Assembly: GCA_029465975.1 (NCBI GenBank)
Contig: CM055754.1
Coordinates: 1,834,616 to 1,898,615, forward strand
Source of the DNA: Dallia pectoralis
Lineage: Eukaryota > Chordata > Actinopteri > Esociformes > Umbridae
Direction: 5' to 3'
Length of the DNA: 64,000 nt
Below are positions 13,001 to 25,437 of the stretch, in pieces. The notes beneath the pieces are model-generated. The model saw only the letters and a list, made by a program, of their open reading frames with translations, had not been told where the DNA came from and did no database searches. The position numbers and the translations under genes were made by a program. How positions within the stretch are numbered: position 1 is the first letter of the stretch; each line of letters opens with the position of its first letter.

Positions 13001-16000
13001 CTGCGTTGGTTCTCCAGTTCCTCCTTCTCTCTTATCAGTCGGGCCTCTCTCCTATTCTCGGCCAGGACTCGTGAGGCCTTCTCCGGGTCCATGGTGCCAG
13101 CAGAGGGCCTGATCGAGGAGGAGGTTTCAGGATGGGCTTCTGAGGAGGTGGATATTTCAATGACTTCAATCTGAACCAAATGTTCTGTTTGTTTTCCAAT
13201 GACATGATAGAACAGGAATATGTGCATTTTCTAAACATACCAACCCAACACTGAAGAATACAATAACTGAAATGTTAGATACATAATGTTTTGATTATAT
13301 TTGTTTACCTGTATGGTGTCCAGTTGTGTGTGTTGTGATGGTCTGAGGTTCTGGTGAGTGTATGAATGATTGTATCTGCGCCAATGGCAATGCTGTGGTC
13401 CTGACAGGACGTGTGTTTCCAGGGGAGAGGGCAGAGTTGGGTACTGGAAAAATATCCTCCTCTGGTACTGGGTCCAGTTCAATTTCTATCTGCTGCGATG
13501 GGAGCTGTCTGAACCCAGATTTGTGTCTGTTCAGAGTAATACTGAAAAAGAAGACGAAGAAAGGGAAGATTATTTGTAAAATAATGTACATTCACGTACA
13601 GAAAATACTACACAATCAGATGTGTTGGATAGGTTCTGCATGTAGTACATGATAACTAGTGTACTAGATAATGTCATTCTGATGCCAAGAGAGAAGGACA
13701 GTCACATACTGTTCTGTGAAGTGAGTTGCGGCTCTGCTCTCTGGGTTTGTGGGTAACATGCTCACGCCATCATCGAGTGTCTGAGGCGGCAGTTTGTCCC
13801 TCTTGGCCATTCCTTCATTCTCCTTTTCGTGTGCCGCTTTGATCTAATTAAAAATATCAACAGGGATAAATGGTGAGACCTCGGTTAAAATAAAAGTGAA
13901 ATAAAAATAGTAAAATGAAACAAGGGAAATGTAATTGTCATTTTATTTTCTTCTCATAGAGAGGTCTGTACATGACTCGCTGAATTAAACGACATCACTA
14001 TCCCACCAGCCCAGTCGAGCCAGACATTCACAATCGTAGATAAATAAATAAGAATAAAAAATCTTGGTGTTTACGTTGACTTTTCCAGCAGGTGTTACCT
14101 GAGCCACGTTGACCGACCTGTGGCTTGTGCGGCTCGGACGGGGAGAGGCGGCTACCTGGAGGTTCGTCTGGAAAATCGGCCGGCTGTCTGCACGGAGGTC
14201 CGCCTGAGCCCGGTGGTGGTCTGGTGTGCCGTAGCGGTGTGGTGATTTGTGAGAGTTGGAGGCGGTGGCTGGCATGGGGTGGCATGAAACTGAACGGGGA
14301 CACACATGAAGTACTGAATCCGTGTGTTTGTTCCATTCGTATTTTCGGAGAGCAATGGGTCGTGGGTTAGCGAAGAAGAAAACGAAAGAATGTCAGTGTG
14401 CCAAGAAGTGGTTGAAGAAAAGGAAAGGAAGGGAAGTGCAAAGTTAGCAGGTCATTTACTTGAGGAGTCTCGGACGCAGCATCTTACCATTGTTTTCATG
14501 TCTGAACATCTACACAGTGGACCTATCCAGTGGATTTATATTCAGTTTATTTATAACTGTCTAAATATAACTGGGGCCAATACCTTCTTCTCCTGACTGA
14601 GCACTCTTACTCCTGCTCCAGCTCCTGGCTAGGTATGAGCAGGTGGGGATTAGGAGGCGACTGACCAGAGCCTTCTCCCAAGCGGTGAGGGGAGAGCGAC
14701 GAGGAGCTACAGCAGTATGGACAAGCAACACACACAGTGAGAATATAAGGATAGAAACAGGAAGTTAGAAAGGATATGGAGAAAAGTAGAAAAGTCTTAA
14801 TTGTGTTAAAAAGATAGGGTTAAGTTAAATGTTAAGGTGGAAGTGTACGCCCAGTATCATAAAGAGGGTGAAATAGTCAAACAAGACCCGTACATTCTGT
14901 ACAGACGAGGGAAGCATTTCTGTTTACCACTCTTGTTGTTGGTTCTTCCTCCATGACCTTGACTGAGCCTTAGTTTGACCCTCTGGCTCTGCTCCAAGGT
15001 CTTCTTCATCACAGACTCATAGCGCTCCTTCAGACAACAACACAAACCTCTGACTTTTACAAACAAGACCTTTGATTAGAGTAACGCTCACAACATTATA
15101 TTGGACCTAGTCTCTCAAATATTTTAACAATGTTCCAGTAAATGTCCTACATCAGGGATTCCTAAAATGAAATAAAAGTAAATGTATGTATTTCTTGGAC
15201 TGAGCAATAAGAAACATCTGTCTTAATAAGAAATTAGAAAAAATACTCTATCCGTTGTTCTGAAATACAAAAACATTTGTTGTTACCCAATATAACTACT
15301 GACCCATGCTATACACCAAGGCACAATAACCTACTGTCTCCTCCTTTATTTTCTGCTTCCTCTTCTCCTCCACGGCAGTGCGCCTCCTTGCCTCCTTCTC
15401 CCTCTGCTCCTGCAGCCTCCTCTTCCTCTCCTCCAGCAGCTGTTCATAGTGATGTGTGGCACGCTCCTCTCGTGCCAACCGGCCACGTTCTCTGGAAACT
15501 ATTGAACATATACAGACACACACATATATATATATATATATATTATAAATAAATGTATTATTTTATCTTTAGTTTCTGAATTCATCATTGAGGTAATGAC
15601 TAATATCTACCCATATATTCTTGAAGAAAATAACTGTCCCAACTGTCATGGCCAATCAGAGTCAGAATCAGAATATATTTTTGTTTCAGATAATTGTCCA
15701 CAAACAAGAATTGTATCAGTTACAGATTTATCCCTTAAACTATATCATAGGTTAGGTGTTCTCAAACACTTCTGCCTACAGGAGACCCTTGGTATCGCCC
15801 ATAGCGACAGTACCTCAGGTTGAGAACCCTAAATTATATCATGATTATATCACGATAATATCACGATAATATCACGATAATATCACGATTATATCATGAT
15901 TATATCATGCGTGGTGGTTAATCATTCTGCTTTCTATTATGGCTACACACCAAGTTGTTGTTTTAGCTCCTCCCTCCGCACCAGAGCAGTCCTCCTCTTC

Positions 16001-18913
16001 TCCTCCATCTCTCTCTGCTCCTGGAGCCTCCTCTTCCTACCCTCTAACTTCTGCTCATAGAGACGCCTGGCTCTCTCCTCTCGAGCCAACCAGCCCAGCT
16101 CCCTCGACACTGCAAACACAACGCGGGACATATTGGCCGACTAAACCATAGCCTGGAAAGATTAATTTGACACTAATGTGATAATGGTTGCAAGAATTGA
16201 AGCATAGATCTATGTCCAGGCTATGTGAATACCTACAAGGAATGAAGGTATGTACAGTCCAATGGTCATGAATATACGCACCAAGCTGTTTCTCATGCTC
16301 CTCCCTTCGTTCCTTTGCCAGTCTAAGTCTGTCATCAACCTTCAGCGCCTGTGGTCCTGAAAAAGTAGAAAGGTCGTCACTGTCTCTGTACATATAGTGT
16401 GGTTTGGGGAAGTCACTGAACATGGCAGGGGTTTGAGATGGGTCAACTGCAACTGGTCTGTGTGAAAGAGAAAGATTTCATTCTGTCAGGCCAGTCTGAC
16501 AACAATAGCTAACTGAGTTTGAACAAAGACCAAGTTGTGAGGATACGATATCCTGATATACTCAAGTAATTATGTAAAAATAAAACATGACATTGAAAAT
16601 GTTTTGAATATGATAGCGGAAGTCAGTGGAAGAAAGCACATGACGGCTAACCCAGAAAGAACAAGCAACACCCCAGGCAGAGAAAAAGAGAGGGAGACAG
16701 AAAAATGGATATGAAGAGAGAGATACCATATATAGAAGTAGAAGAAAGATCTATATTTCATAATGTTCTCGCATACTCTTTCCTTGGGTTCTGAAAAGGA
16801 TACAGAGTGGATGCGAGGTTCTAGGGACGACAAAACCAAATTGTTTTGATGTAAATGTTTGTTAATAAAGACAGCCAACCAGTAGATGAATCCAAACCTC
16901 CTGGTGCTGTTGGGTTTCCATGTCGGGTTCTGTTGTTACTGATCAGAGTTGATTGGATCAAGGTCGGGCAACGTGCAGCTGCTCTCCTCTTCTCTGAATT
17001 ATTGGACTTTGCCTCTTCAGAGCCTTTTTCTGAAAATAAAAATAATTAAAAACGGTGTGCATGTTATTTATTCATTTAGAAACCGGATCACGTAAGAATA
17101 AGACATTATTAGAGGTTACTTTTTTGTAATTTAGCTCAACTTTTTATTCAGATCGAATAAGAGGACACATAATGGCTGTCTTGCAGAAGAACAAACAACA
17201 GATTTCTGTTTTGGGATTTAAAGCTACCTATTAGTGACTGGTCAGCTGTTCTAACCACTAGGCTGTTTGCCAGAGGTTTTAGGCGGTTTATGACCACAGT
17301 TACGATGTACAGTGTCCTCCAGAATTAGTGGTACCCTGGTTAAATATGAACAAAACAAAGCATCTACTGTCACTAAACCACAAACATAAGGGCCCAGAGT
17401 TGCGCCGTGGCTACGCAGGAAAGAACTAGATTCTGACTGTGATGAATGATGGTGGATCTGTGACGTTTTCTTCCAAAGACCTTGGTAATGTTGCTAGGAT
17501 ACGTGGCAACTTGGACTGATAGATGACAATGACATTCATTCACAACATTAGATGTATGACCCCCGACAAGAGACTAGAATATAATGATATAATAATGTTT
17601 GTAATAATAGTATTGAACGATGTATTAACAAAATATTCTTATTTTCATGTTTCATTCCAGACAGGTTACAAATATTCTAAAGGATTTGCTCTGAGATGCT
17701 TAATAAGCGGGTTAACTAATAATAAAAGGGCTATTATTTCAGTATTGTGCCTGTTCTGGTTGAGCCTTACAGGGATTAACAAATACACATGCTAGACAAT
17801 ATAGTCTAAATAGAGATGAGGGCAAAACAAACACGAATGTGTTCGGGTGTTTAGTGGGGGTTTTAGTCTGGGCTTTGGCTGGGCCACTCACATTCACAGA
17901 CTTATCCTGAATCAATCAATTACATTTATTTTATAAAGCCCTTGTTACAACAAAGTTGTCACAAAGTGCTTTTACAAACACCCAGCCAGAACCCGACAGA
18001 GCACACATCAACGAGTTGATACACAGCGACTAGAAAAAACTCCCTGATGGTTTGAATTTAGGAAAAAACCTAGAGAGGAACCAGGCTCTGAGGGATGACC
18101 TGTCCTCTTCTGGCTGTGCTGGGGGAACTAAAGCCAATCCAAAATGTTATCATGGCAGTGAGCTTCAACTTGCAAATGTAAAAAAAATGTTTTTCTTTGT
18201 CATGTTTGTGTATTGTGTGCAGATTCAAGAGAAAAAAAGATTAAATAATTAAAAAATACTAACAGAAGACACAGATAAATCAAAATGAGCAAGTCCATAA
18301 CTGAAAATGGATCTGAGTATACTTTCCGTGACTCACAAAAGAGGATCTTTGTTGATTTTCCAAGTTACAATAACAGACATAAATGTATCAATAAGTCATA
18401 TTCACAGGGCAATTTCATAGACTATTTATAGACATTACTCATCTTGTAAAAAAAATACAAAATGGCAGTATAGGATCAACATCTTGCTACAAATAGTAGG
18501 CAATGTCAGATCATTTGATCCAATGACATGTCCAGATTCCCCTGGGTGAGAGCAATATATAATGCCTTCAGTATACACCCTAGAGTTGAAGGGGATAGGG
18601 TGAATCTGACTGATTCTGGTTCAGACAGCCTGCCAGGTATAAACATTCAACAACACACAACACCAAACTTCCCATGCTTCTAACGCCATGAACACCTCAC
18701 AGTGAAGTGCACTTCTCGTCATCACCCTGAACACCTGCGTATCAATATAGCAAGTGAAGAATAGACGTGAATACGATGGTACTCACCTCCCTGTATCCGG
18801 GCTCCGCACTCCCTCCGATTGGCTTTAATGTCTTGGGGGCAAAGCCTGTCTTTTTGTGGTGCCTTCCTCTGGCTGGGGGTCTGTCTCTGTTTATTTTCCT
18901 GTATCACCGCCAT
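10036..18913 (-). CDS. map7: Ensconsin / MAP7 microtubule-associated protein
   Basis: MAP7 binds microtubules and recruits kinesin-1. Exons in gene order: 18787-18913, 16898-17029, 16282-16356, 15951-16109, 15335-15498, 14928-15027, 14584-14706, 14099-14289, 13710-13843, 13309-13541, 12986-13139, 12152-12323, 11052-11156, 10845-10892, 10439-10641, 10204-10256, 10036-10046. Phases close and give 727 aa (human about 749). Diagnostic stretches are LRLAKERREEHEKQL and ERYESVMKKTLEQSQR (N-terminal coiled coil), SPLTAWEKALVSRL, the charged MAP7 domain (RVLAENRREARLIREKEE, RLELIMRRTRKPSAK), and a C-terminus ending AEVI, an ending I recall from the MAP7 family. The start is ATG at 18911-18913 (MAVIQENKQ). 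The second exon (16898-17029, donor GTTTGG) and the acceptors at 10641, 13139 and 14289 are the least certain. Adjacency to ahi1 supports MAP7 rather than MAP7D1/2/3. Confidence 0.88.
11578..12151 (-). repeat. 26-27-bp minisatellite carrying splice-donor sequence, map7 intron
   Basis: About 21 tandem units run right up to the map7 exon 12152-12323. On the coding strand each unit reads roughly GAG-GTGAGGGGGTTGGGCTAA-TCATA, so it contains a near-consensus donor (AG|GTGAGG) plus G-runs. The first unit supplies the genuine donor of the exon (CAG|GTGAGG at 12151-12146). Units differ mostly by C-run length and a few substitutions. Confidence 0.93.
12463..12925. repeat. 9-bp tandem array (GGTCGTGTT)n in map7 intron
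   Basis: About 50 copies of a 9-bp unit lie between map7 exons 12152-12323 and 12986-13139. The unit has no stop codon in most frames, so long artificial open frames of two- or three-residue repeats appear on both strands. These are not genes. Confidence 0.95.
15335..15498 (-). other. map7: map7 coiled-coil exon, copy N
   Basis: This exon encodes VSRERGRLAREERA followed by a YEQ-LLEERKRRLQEQRE segment. Its acceptor is phase 1 and its donor phase 0, leading into the exon starting ERYESVMKK. Mammalian MAP7, as I recall it, has one exon of this type. Confidence 0.75.
15836..15910. repeat. short AT-rich tandem repeat between the map7 twin exons
   Basis: About six ~12-bp units of the type ATATCACGATA lie between the two homologous exons. 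A (TA)n tract also occurs at about 15523-15543. Confidence 0.8.
15951..16109 (-). other. map7: map7 coiled-coil exon, copy M (symmetric cassette)
   Basis: At 159 bp it starts and ends in phase 1, so it can be skipped or included without a frameshift. It encodes VSRELGWLAREERA and a YEQKLEGRKRRLQEQRE segment, about 60% identical to the next exon (15335-15498). This looks like a tandem exon duplication inside the microtubule-binding coiled coil. Confidence 0.75.
17222..17285 (-). repeat. tRNA-derived SINE fragment
   Basis: The minus strand contains GCCTAGTGGTTAGAAC, a box-A-like tRNA head typical of fish SINEs, within the map7 first intron. The adjoining 17308-17375 stretch (TGTCCTCCAGAATTAGTGG) resembles the end of a common fish DNA transposon. 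Both are remnants. Confidence 0.45.
17911..18135 (+). repeat. dispersed repeat, copy 1
   Basis: This is homologous over about 200 bp, same orientation, to 61197-61400. Shared blocks include TTTATTTTATAAA, ACAAACACCCAGCC, ACAGAGCACACATCAAC and AGAGAGGAACCAGGCT. I recognise this as a high-copy family in salmonid and pike genomes; the class is not certain. Confidence 0.75.
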
Positions 18914-20146
18914 GCTACAGGCTTGGCACTAAGCAGGGGATGCCAGGGCTCTGGTACACAACACAGGCTCCCCTCCTAGATCTCCGTTTCAGGATGCTGC
19001 ACTGACTGTGTCCTCTGGTCCACTTTGCTCATCTGTGCTTTGCAAACAAAAAGAAACAGAAAAGGGAGGAAATAAGGGAGAAAATAAGCCCTTTGGGTTA
19101 AACGGATCAACACCATTCGAGGTGCTGCAATGCTGCTGTGCGGACTAGATCATGCGTGCAGGTCCAGTGACGTGATAAACCCAGATATGCATAATCCAAA
19201 TAACACAATGAGGAAAAGCTGTGAGAATATGAACGTACCTCTTCCACTTCTGATAAGGCTCACTTACAAGCTAGATGTTCTAGATGTGAGTCCAGTGAAT
19301 AGAGGCTCAACCCGGCACTGAAACAGTTACATCCAGTTAATGTCGCACGCAGACTCTGGAGTGCTGTCCTGCTCTCTCTAGCTACTCTCACAGTACTGCA
19401 GTCGTGTCACTTGATTCCCACCCACCGCTCCACAATACCACACACTGCTGAATAGACGCAGGCAGACGTATGGATGAACTGCGTTTGACAGGGGGTCCAA
19501 CAGGGATTGTGTCACCAACATGAATGACACATATATTTATCTAGAGCAGGAGAAATCTGGGAGAGACAAAAAGCAGAAAGAAACACACAGACAGACACTG
19601 GAAGGCACGTTCATCGATCTGGCCTTATTCAGTAAATGGTTGCCTGGACAACAGTGCTACATGGCAGTATTGTTTGTCTCAAATGGCACCCTATTCACTA
19701 TATACTGCTCTCCAGTGGGTGTATGCGCATGGGACTGGTAATGAGGAGTGCACTTCACAGAGTGCCATTTCGGACATTAACGCGCCCTGATGCACATCAC
19801 TGTCCTCGTTATGAATCAGAGACAAGGCATGGATATTTATACCCCACTCCCACAATGCTTCACTCTACTCTGGGTGAGTCAGCATCAGCTACTAGGTACA
19901 GCTATTTCCTTAAGGCTTTAGCCTCCTCACATTCAGGGGGATGCATCTACACTCTAAACTGGCCTTTTATAGCTACTGATGAAATGACTAGACAACACCT
20001 TACTCGTGTCCTGTAGTAGCAACAGGTAACATGGAGAAATGGACTGAATCTCAAGCTGTTTCGTCTAAATGCATGTTGGTTTCTCTGGACACTACGGTCA
20101 ACTGATTATTCATAAAAAGTAAGACGTTCATTACATACAAAAAATC
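18914..20146. other. map7 5' flank / map7-wtap intergenic region
   Basis: The map7 5' UTR and promoter should be here, but no clear core element is visible. Short open frames look random. A block around 19680-19700 (AATGGCACCCTATTCACTATATA) resembles a dispersed fish repeat. Confidence 0.5.
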
Positions 20147-20568
20147 TTTATTGTCTGAGATAAACATCGAACAAATTCAGGATGCCACATCGCTGTAAAC
20201 ATTTATTTTTCACACTGGCAAATCATATTCAAGTTCAGAACTACGAATTAAGTTGCACATGACAACTTTAGAACAGGTTTGCAAACTTGTTCCACTTAAA
20301 ACAAATAAAAGTCAGAATTTGCATTATTATAACCATCTCACACAATCATACGTGCACAAACTGAGACAATATGCTCACTGGATCATATAAAAACTCGTTA
20401 CGGAAGTCTAACCGAATATCCTCATATTCAGAAACTACTGGTGAACCCTTTTCTCTACATGAGAGACCCATTCCATCAGATTCCTAGACCAGTACCGATG
20501 GGCACGTGTTTTATCCATTAAAAGTTAAGTCCACAGCTAGGCTTACATTGGGTCTGGGGTGATCGACC
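20147..20568 (-). other. wtap: wtap 3' untranslated region
   Basis: AATAAA signals on the minus strand occur at 20207-20202 and 20152-20147, about 420 bases downstream of the wtap stop. The transcript probably ends just below 20147. Confidence 0.6.
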
Positions 20569-23437
20569 CTACATTGTGACATTCAAGCCATTCGGGGCTT
20601 GTGATGAGCCCGCAGTCCTGCAGCCCTTGCCAGACCTAATCCGGGTCACTAGCTTGACCTCCCGTGTGTCCTGGTTTGAGTCGGAGTCTATAGAGTGCTG
20701 CGTGTCAGAGGTCTCGCTACCTGTGGGGGAGTCTACGGTCTCATAATAGCCCTCGCTAAGCTGGTTGGTTACGGTCCTAGAGTGCCTAGAGAGGTTGGAG
20801 TCAGTGCCGGAGCGGGAGGGGGATGGCAGGGACTCGTGATCCTGCTCTGTATCGACGCATGTCTTTGCCTCTAAGAATGGGGAGGGGCAAGGATCTCCTG
20901 TCCTATTAGAGGGGCTGGTGTTGCCTGGTCCGTTGGCATTGACCAATCCCGTCACGCAGTCATTCTTCTCTGGCTTCAGGTGGTGGTCCAGGGGGGCTGA
21001 GGTGGGAGCGGACAGAGGAATAGAGTCTTCCCCTCTCTGGTTCAGCTGCAGGCGTGTCTCTCTGAGCTGCTGCTGAAGGACCAGGATGGTGCTCTGCATG
21101 CCCTCTACCTCCTCATCCAGCTGGATGATGAAGTCGTTCAACTCTGTGTAAAGACCAGTGATGGAAGGTCAACATGACGGAAGGCCACACCCACTCATAG
21201 TAACACTGTAAATATTCACTAAAGATCCACTGACTGGCGTTATTACACCATCAAATGTGTACCACACAGAATGTGGCAGAGCTTCACAAGCCGAGCACTC
21301 ACCATCCTGGCTGCTCTTCAGCTCCTCACTGTACTTCTTCTGCAGTGCCAGCTCGGCCTCCAGCTGGGCAACACGACCCTGAGAGATCTGTCGGCCCAAC
21401 TCCTGGTTTTCCTGGATCAACATCCTGCACTTAGCCATCAGCTTCTTCCCCGTCTGGCTGCAGAGGAGATGGCTAAACGTCAACAGTATGTACTACATAC
21501 ATGACAACTCAGGACAGTCCCAGCTGCGGCCATGCTCCGAACAGACAGAACGTTTACAGTAAACACAGACTGTCTACAAGGTTCAAACGCTACATTCAAC
21601 ATTTTCTCATATATACAATGCAATATATACTGTTTCCGACCCATTACAGTGCTACCTGTACCATTTACGATTGCTAAACAAGTTTGCATTTAAACACATC
21701 CAAACCGGACTTTAAAAAAAATATTTTAAACAAAACCACGATAACACAGGCAGGCCTTCGACCCATTGCACTATTCAAATGAAGAGAAAGGGTTAAGCGA
21801 TTAATAAATTAAAACAGTCATACCTGAGTATTGTTCATATTACTGAGAAAAAAGGTGTTCCAGATGACTCATTGAAGCAAGCCCAGCATCAACATAATGT
21901 CTTTAGTATTAACCAGTCTCTGAACTGGGCTTTGTGCACGATCCATCATTTCACCCAGGTAATTTATCTCTATATTATATGTGGAATGGGGTCAGGGACA
22001 TTAGGGTAGTGTTTCTAGGAGAACGCATGCACTAAAGTAAAGATTACAGGTACTTTGTTATCGAGCTAAGCCATTCACAAAGAAATGTCCAGTTCAAACA
22101 AAAAGTATATCAATGTTCCTAGCGGGGAGGAATCTGGTTGCTGAGTGTCAGGGACCAGTGACCGTCTCTTCTGAGCAGTGGCGATTCCATCAAGCCCCGT
22201 CACCAAGATCACTCAGAGCGGAAACCAGTTCACCTGACAGAGAGTCTATCACGTGTGCAGGAGTTGTGGGGGGTGATCTGACTCCTGGTTTATTTGTTTT
22301 TAAAACACAGTCATGTTTGAGCGCATTGCATTTTCCTGCCTTCCTCTCCCTCCATTTTGCATTCTTGCGGAGGAGAATCTGTGGTCTGGCTGGTACAGTC
22401 TTTGGCTGGAGGATCGAGGGTTATTTTGGTTTGGTTTACCTATCAGGTGTAAATTTCCAGGCACTCAGTTCATTTTGGGCTTGCTCCAGTTTGTCTTTGT
22501 TCTCTTCCAGTTCGCTCTTCATCTTGAGGAAAAACAAGTTGACCCCGGGGTCCACCAAGGTAGATCTCAACTGGGCCACATTGGGTTGCTGGGCTTGCTT
22601 CAGGTATTGGATCTGGGTCTGAAAAGAATACAGGCATGTCGATCAGTAATAACCAAAACACTGAGGTCATAAAACATAGAAGAATTCATAAGAGTAAATG
22701 AAGTAGCCCCACTACAAAATCTCACTATGATGTGTTACTGCTAATTGAAGACTTTTTACTCTGACAACTATAATAAGAAACAATCAGAACAGATTAGAGA
22801 ACAGCGTAACATCATACTCACAGTGCATTCCTGCATCTCCTGCTCTTTCGTAGCCAGCCTCATCACCAGGATGTTCTCTCTCCTGGCTGCCTCTTGTTGC
22901 TGCAGTTTCAGCTTCTCCTCAGACTCCCGAAGGCCTGTCACATCATTTGCTGCAATCAAAACAGAACACATTTCAGTTGCACGTGCAGAACTTTGAAGAT
23001 AACATTTGTTCAACGATCATTTATAACTAACATTGTTTTATGTAAGAGTTTAGTGTTACTTACAATTCAACTCTGCATATTTAGCCTCAAGCATCTGCAC
23101 ATAAGCATCCTCCTTCTTCCATCTAAAAGCGCATTTTAAAAAATCAAGTTAAAAAAATCATGTTAGTGTCGTTACAGTGCAGTCAAAACTGTGTACATGG
23201 AAAAGTAGTGATGTGGCAATGAGTTAGCAACCCCTTAGCAATACCTTTCACAGAGCTCGTCTCGTGTTAGAGTCTTCAGATCAGATTCACTTAGGCGAAC
23301 CTAGAGAGACAAATGGGACCGTTCTAAAATCAATAGTAGCCTCCAGTGAGTTCTCACTAGTAGTCAAGTTGTCAAGTGGTCAGGGCAGGTCACCAGTCAC
23401 TTCAACTCACCTTTTTGGGTTCAGGTTCTTCAGTCAT
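20569..23437 (-). CDS. wtap: WTAP, regulatory subunit of the m6A RNA methyltransferase complex
   Basis: WTAP recruits METTL3-METTL14 to nuclear speckles for N6-methyladenosine deposition. Seven coding exons: 23411-23437, 23245-23300, 23064-23122, 22822-22949, 22440-22618, 21303-21457, 20569-21143, totalling 1179 nt or 392 aa (human 396). The protein starts MTEEPEPKK-VRLSESDLK. A long coiled coil follows (GLRESEEKLKLQQQEAARRE, NILVMRLATKEQEMQECT, CRMLIQENQELGRQISQG, AQLEAELALQKKYSEELKSS, LDEEVEGMQSTILVLQQQL), then a Ser/Thr-rich low-complexity tail with ETVDSPTGSE. Nearly every exon aligns to the human protein without gaps. ATG 23435-23437 is chosen from conservation. An untranslated first exon with donor at 24094 probably precedes it. 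Confidence 0.97.
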
Positions 23438-24094
23438 TCTGACTGGCGGATACCTTGAACAAACAATCCGAGTTTGAAACATCGCCTACATTTGATTATT
23501 ACAGTTTAGCACGCTAGATTTATTTCGGAGTTAACCAGTTAGGGAGCCACGTTAGCATGACAACTTAGCACGCTAACTAGCATGTTGTGCTATGAGCCAG
23601 TGTTGTTTCCGTTCCCACCGCCACACTGCTATAGCAGTCTAACCAGTATGCGGTTATATGTACCCCACGGCCCGATGGAAATCATGGAATATGGTTTTAA
23701 ATCCCCTAGCTACACTTACGTCACAGGTAAACAAGTTAATTTCAGTTAGCAATATGGCTCCGCAGCTAGCTTATATAGCTCTGGTCCATGCTCATTTAGC
23801 ACAGCATGCTAGTTAGCTTGCTAAGTGTATGCACTTCCATACAACGCACGGACTAGTTTGTTCTATATTACTAGAGAAAACCGTAGGCCTATGATAAATT
23901 AAAGCTGTACTTTGGTGAAAAACTATAGAGAAGTGGATCACAAAACGATTTGTATAGAAATATGCATATAAAGCAAGTCGTAGTGGGTCGTTGTTTTCCG
24001 CTAACGACTAACTAGCTATCTCTGCATTATTTGACGACGTGTGCATTAGTTGAATAACTATTGAAGCTACACATCTAGTGAAACGCACACTCAC

Positions 24095-24180
24095 CTGTAA
24101 GTTTGACAGCTGAGAGTGGTCAGTTAGACATAAGACGCCTTAGCATATTCTGGTTTATGTTTTACAGTCTCAGCTATGTT
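24095..24180 (-). other. wtap: putative untranslated first exon of wtap
   Basis: A consensus donor (CTTACAG|GTGAGTG) lies at 24095/24094 on the minus strand, downstream of the CGCG elements. No open frame joins the coding exons, so it would be noncoding. The upper boundary is a guess. Confidence 0.5.
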
Positions 24181-24216
24181 CATGGCTCCATGTTGTCCTG
24201 CATCGCCGCCCAGTGG

Positions 24217-24300
24217 TGGACAACGGGAACTCTCGCGAGAGGATGAGATGACAATTGTGTTGGACAACGGGACCTCTCGCGAGAGGATGAGATGACAATT
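24217..24300. promoter_or_regulatory. duplicated TCTCGCGAGA (CGCG) promoter element of wtap
   Basis: Two 40-bp copies with a 44-bp period (24217-24256 and 24261-24300) differ at one base and each hold the palindrome TCTCGCGAGA (24231-24240, 24275-24284). This motif is known as an activating element of housekeeping CpG promoters, bound by BANP. It lies just upstream of the presumed wtap first exon, so wtap is the likely target. Confidence 0.7.
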
Positions 24301-25239
24301 TTGCCTTGTGCGGGATGTCAGGAAATGTGTTGTTATGGTATCTGCTTATTATGACTACTTGGTAAAGATAATGTTACAGTATATACGTTTACTCGTTTCA
24401 ATAATAATTCAAGTGGGCTATTGCAGACTTCATGTCGAATCATTATGTGGTGATTAATGAGATTTCAAAAAAGGAAAATATGTCATGTAGAGCAATATGT
24501 TTGGCCAGGACTTGATATAAAAATACATGATATCAAGATGGTTAATACCGTCACTGTTTGCCTATTTCTTGCTTTTACATCTGGAGAGGCACAATCTCCA
24601 ATATATTTAAACTATTTTGCAATCAAAGTTGGAACATACATTTTAGAAAATATAAACCACAAACAAAAGATGCTTACAGTTAGGAATATGCTCTCTCTTA
24701 TGGACAATGCTTCTGTCTCTCTATGCCTCTCTATGCCAGGTGGAACACCCAGAAGAGAGTGTCAGGATGACACATTATACCCCGGTCATCAGATGGCATA
24801 CCTACAAAAAAGCCACTGGAGCACAAACATATTGGCAGCCATCACCTGTCGGTCTAACATCTAGGGTTTAGGACGGCGCAGGTCTGCATGGATAGGATTG
24901 CATGGCGGATATAATAGTAATTCTTTGGTTCGCCGTAGTCTTCGTTGCTGAAGGTGTTTTTTGTGGGAGCTCAATTGCAACCTCATGCATATTCATTGAC
25001 GTAACCTAAGTCTCCTTCGTCACTGCTTTCTTATAGCGTAATACAATAGGGAAGGAAAGGTTGCAATATGAATATCAAGTCGTTTCGTACAAAGTTGTAT
25101 TTTCATTTGTGGGTAATAGTGTATATTGACAGTCTGACAGAACCACCCTCGTCCTGCAATGATAATTTGGATCAGCTATTTGAGTAGGCCTACTCTGGAA
25201 AAGTTTTAGGCTTAAATTTAGACCAGCCGTGCCGATATA

Positions 25240-25437
25240 ATTCTGAGTAACATTAGAGTAATGTTGTCAGCATACTTGAGCTACAGGCACTATCAGAATA
25301 ATATTGTCAGCATACATGGGCTACAGGCACTATCAGAGTAATGTAGTCAGCATAAATGGGCTACAGGCACTATCAGAGTAATGTAGTCAGCATACATGGG
25401 CTACAGGCACTATCAGAGTAATGTAGTCAGCATCTGC
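25240..25437. repeat. 40-bp minisatellite
   Basis: About five copies of a 40-bp unit (core TATCAGAGTAATGTAGTCAG) lie in the wtap-otof gap. Confidence 0.92.

Noticed and set aside
13140..13170. Acceptor at 13171-13172 for the map7 exon, which would add IEVIEISTSS.
   Set aside because: Joined to the previous exon (ending in phase 1) it gives an immediate stop; the acceptor at 13140-13141 keeps frame.
24457..24864. A 135-codon open frame on the plus strand between wtap and otof.
   Set aside because: No recognisable domain, AT-rich, no flanking conserved splice sites, and it does not resemble the missing C2A region.
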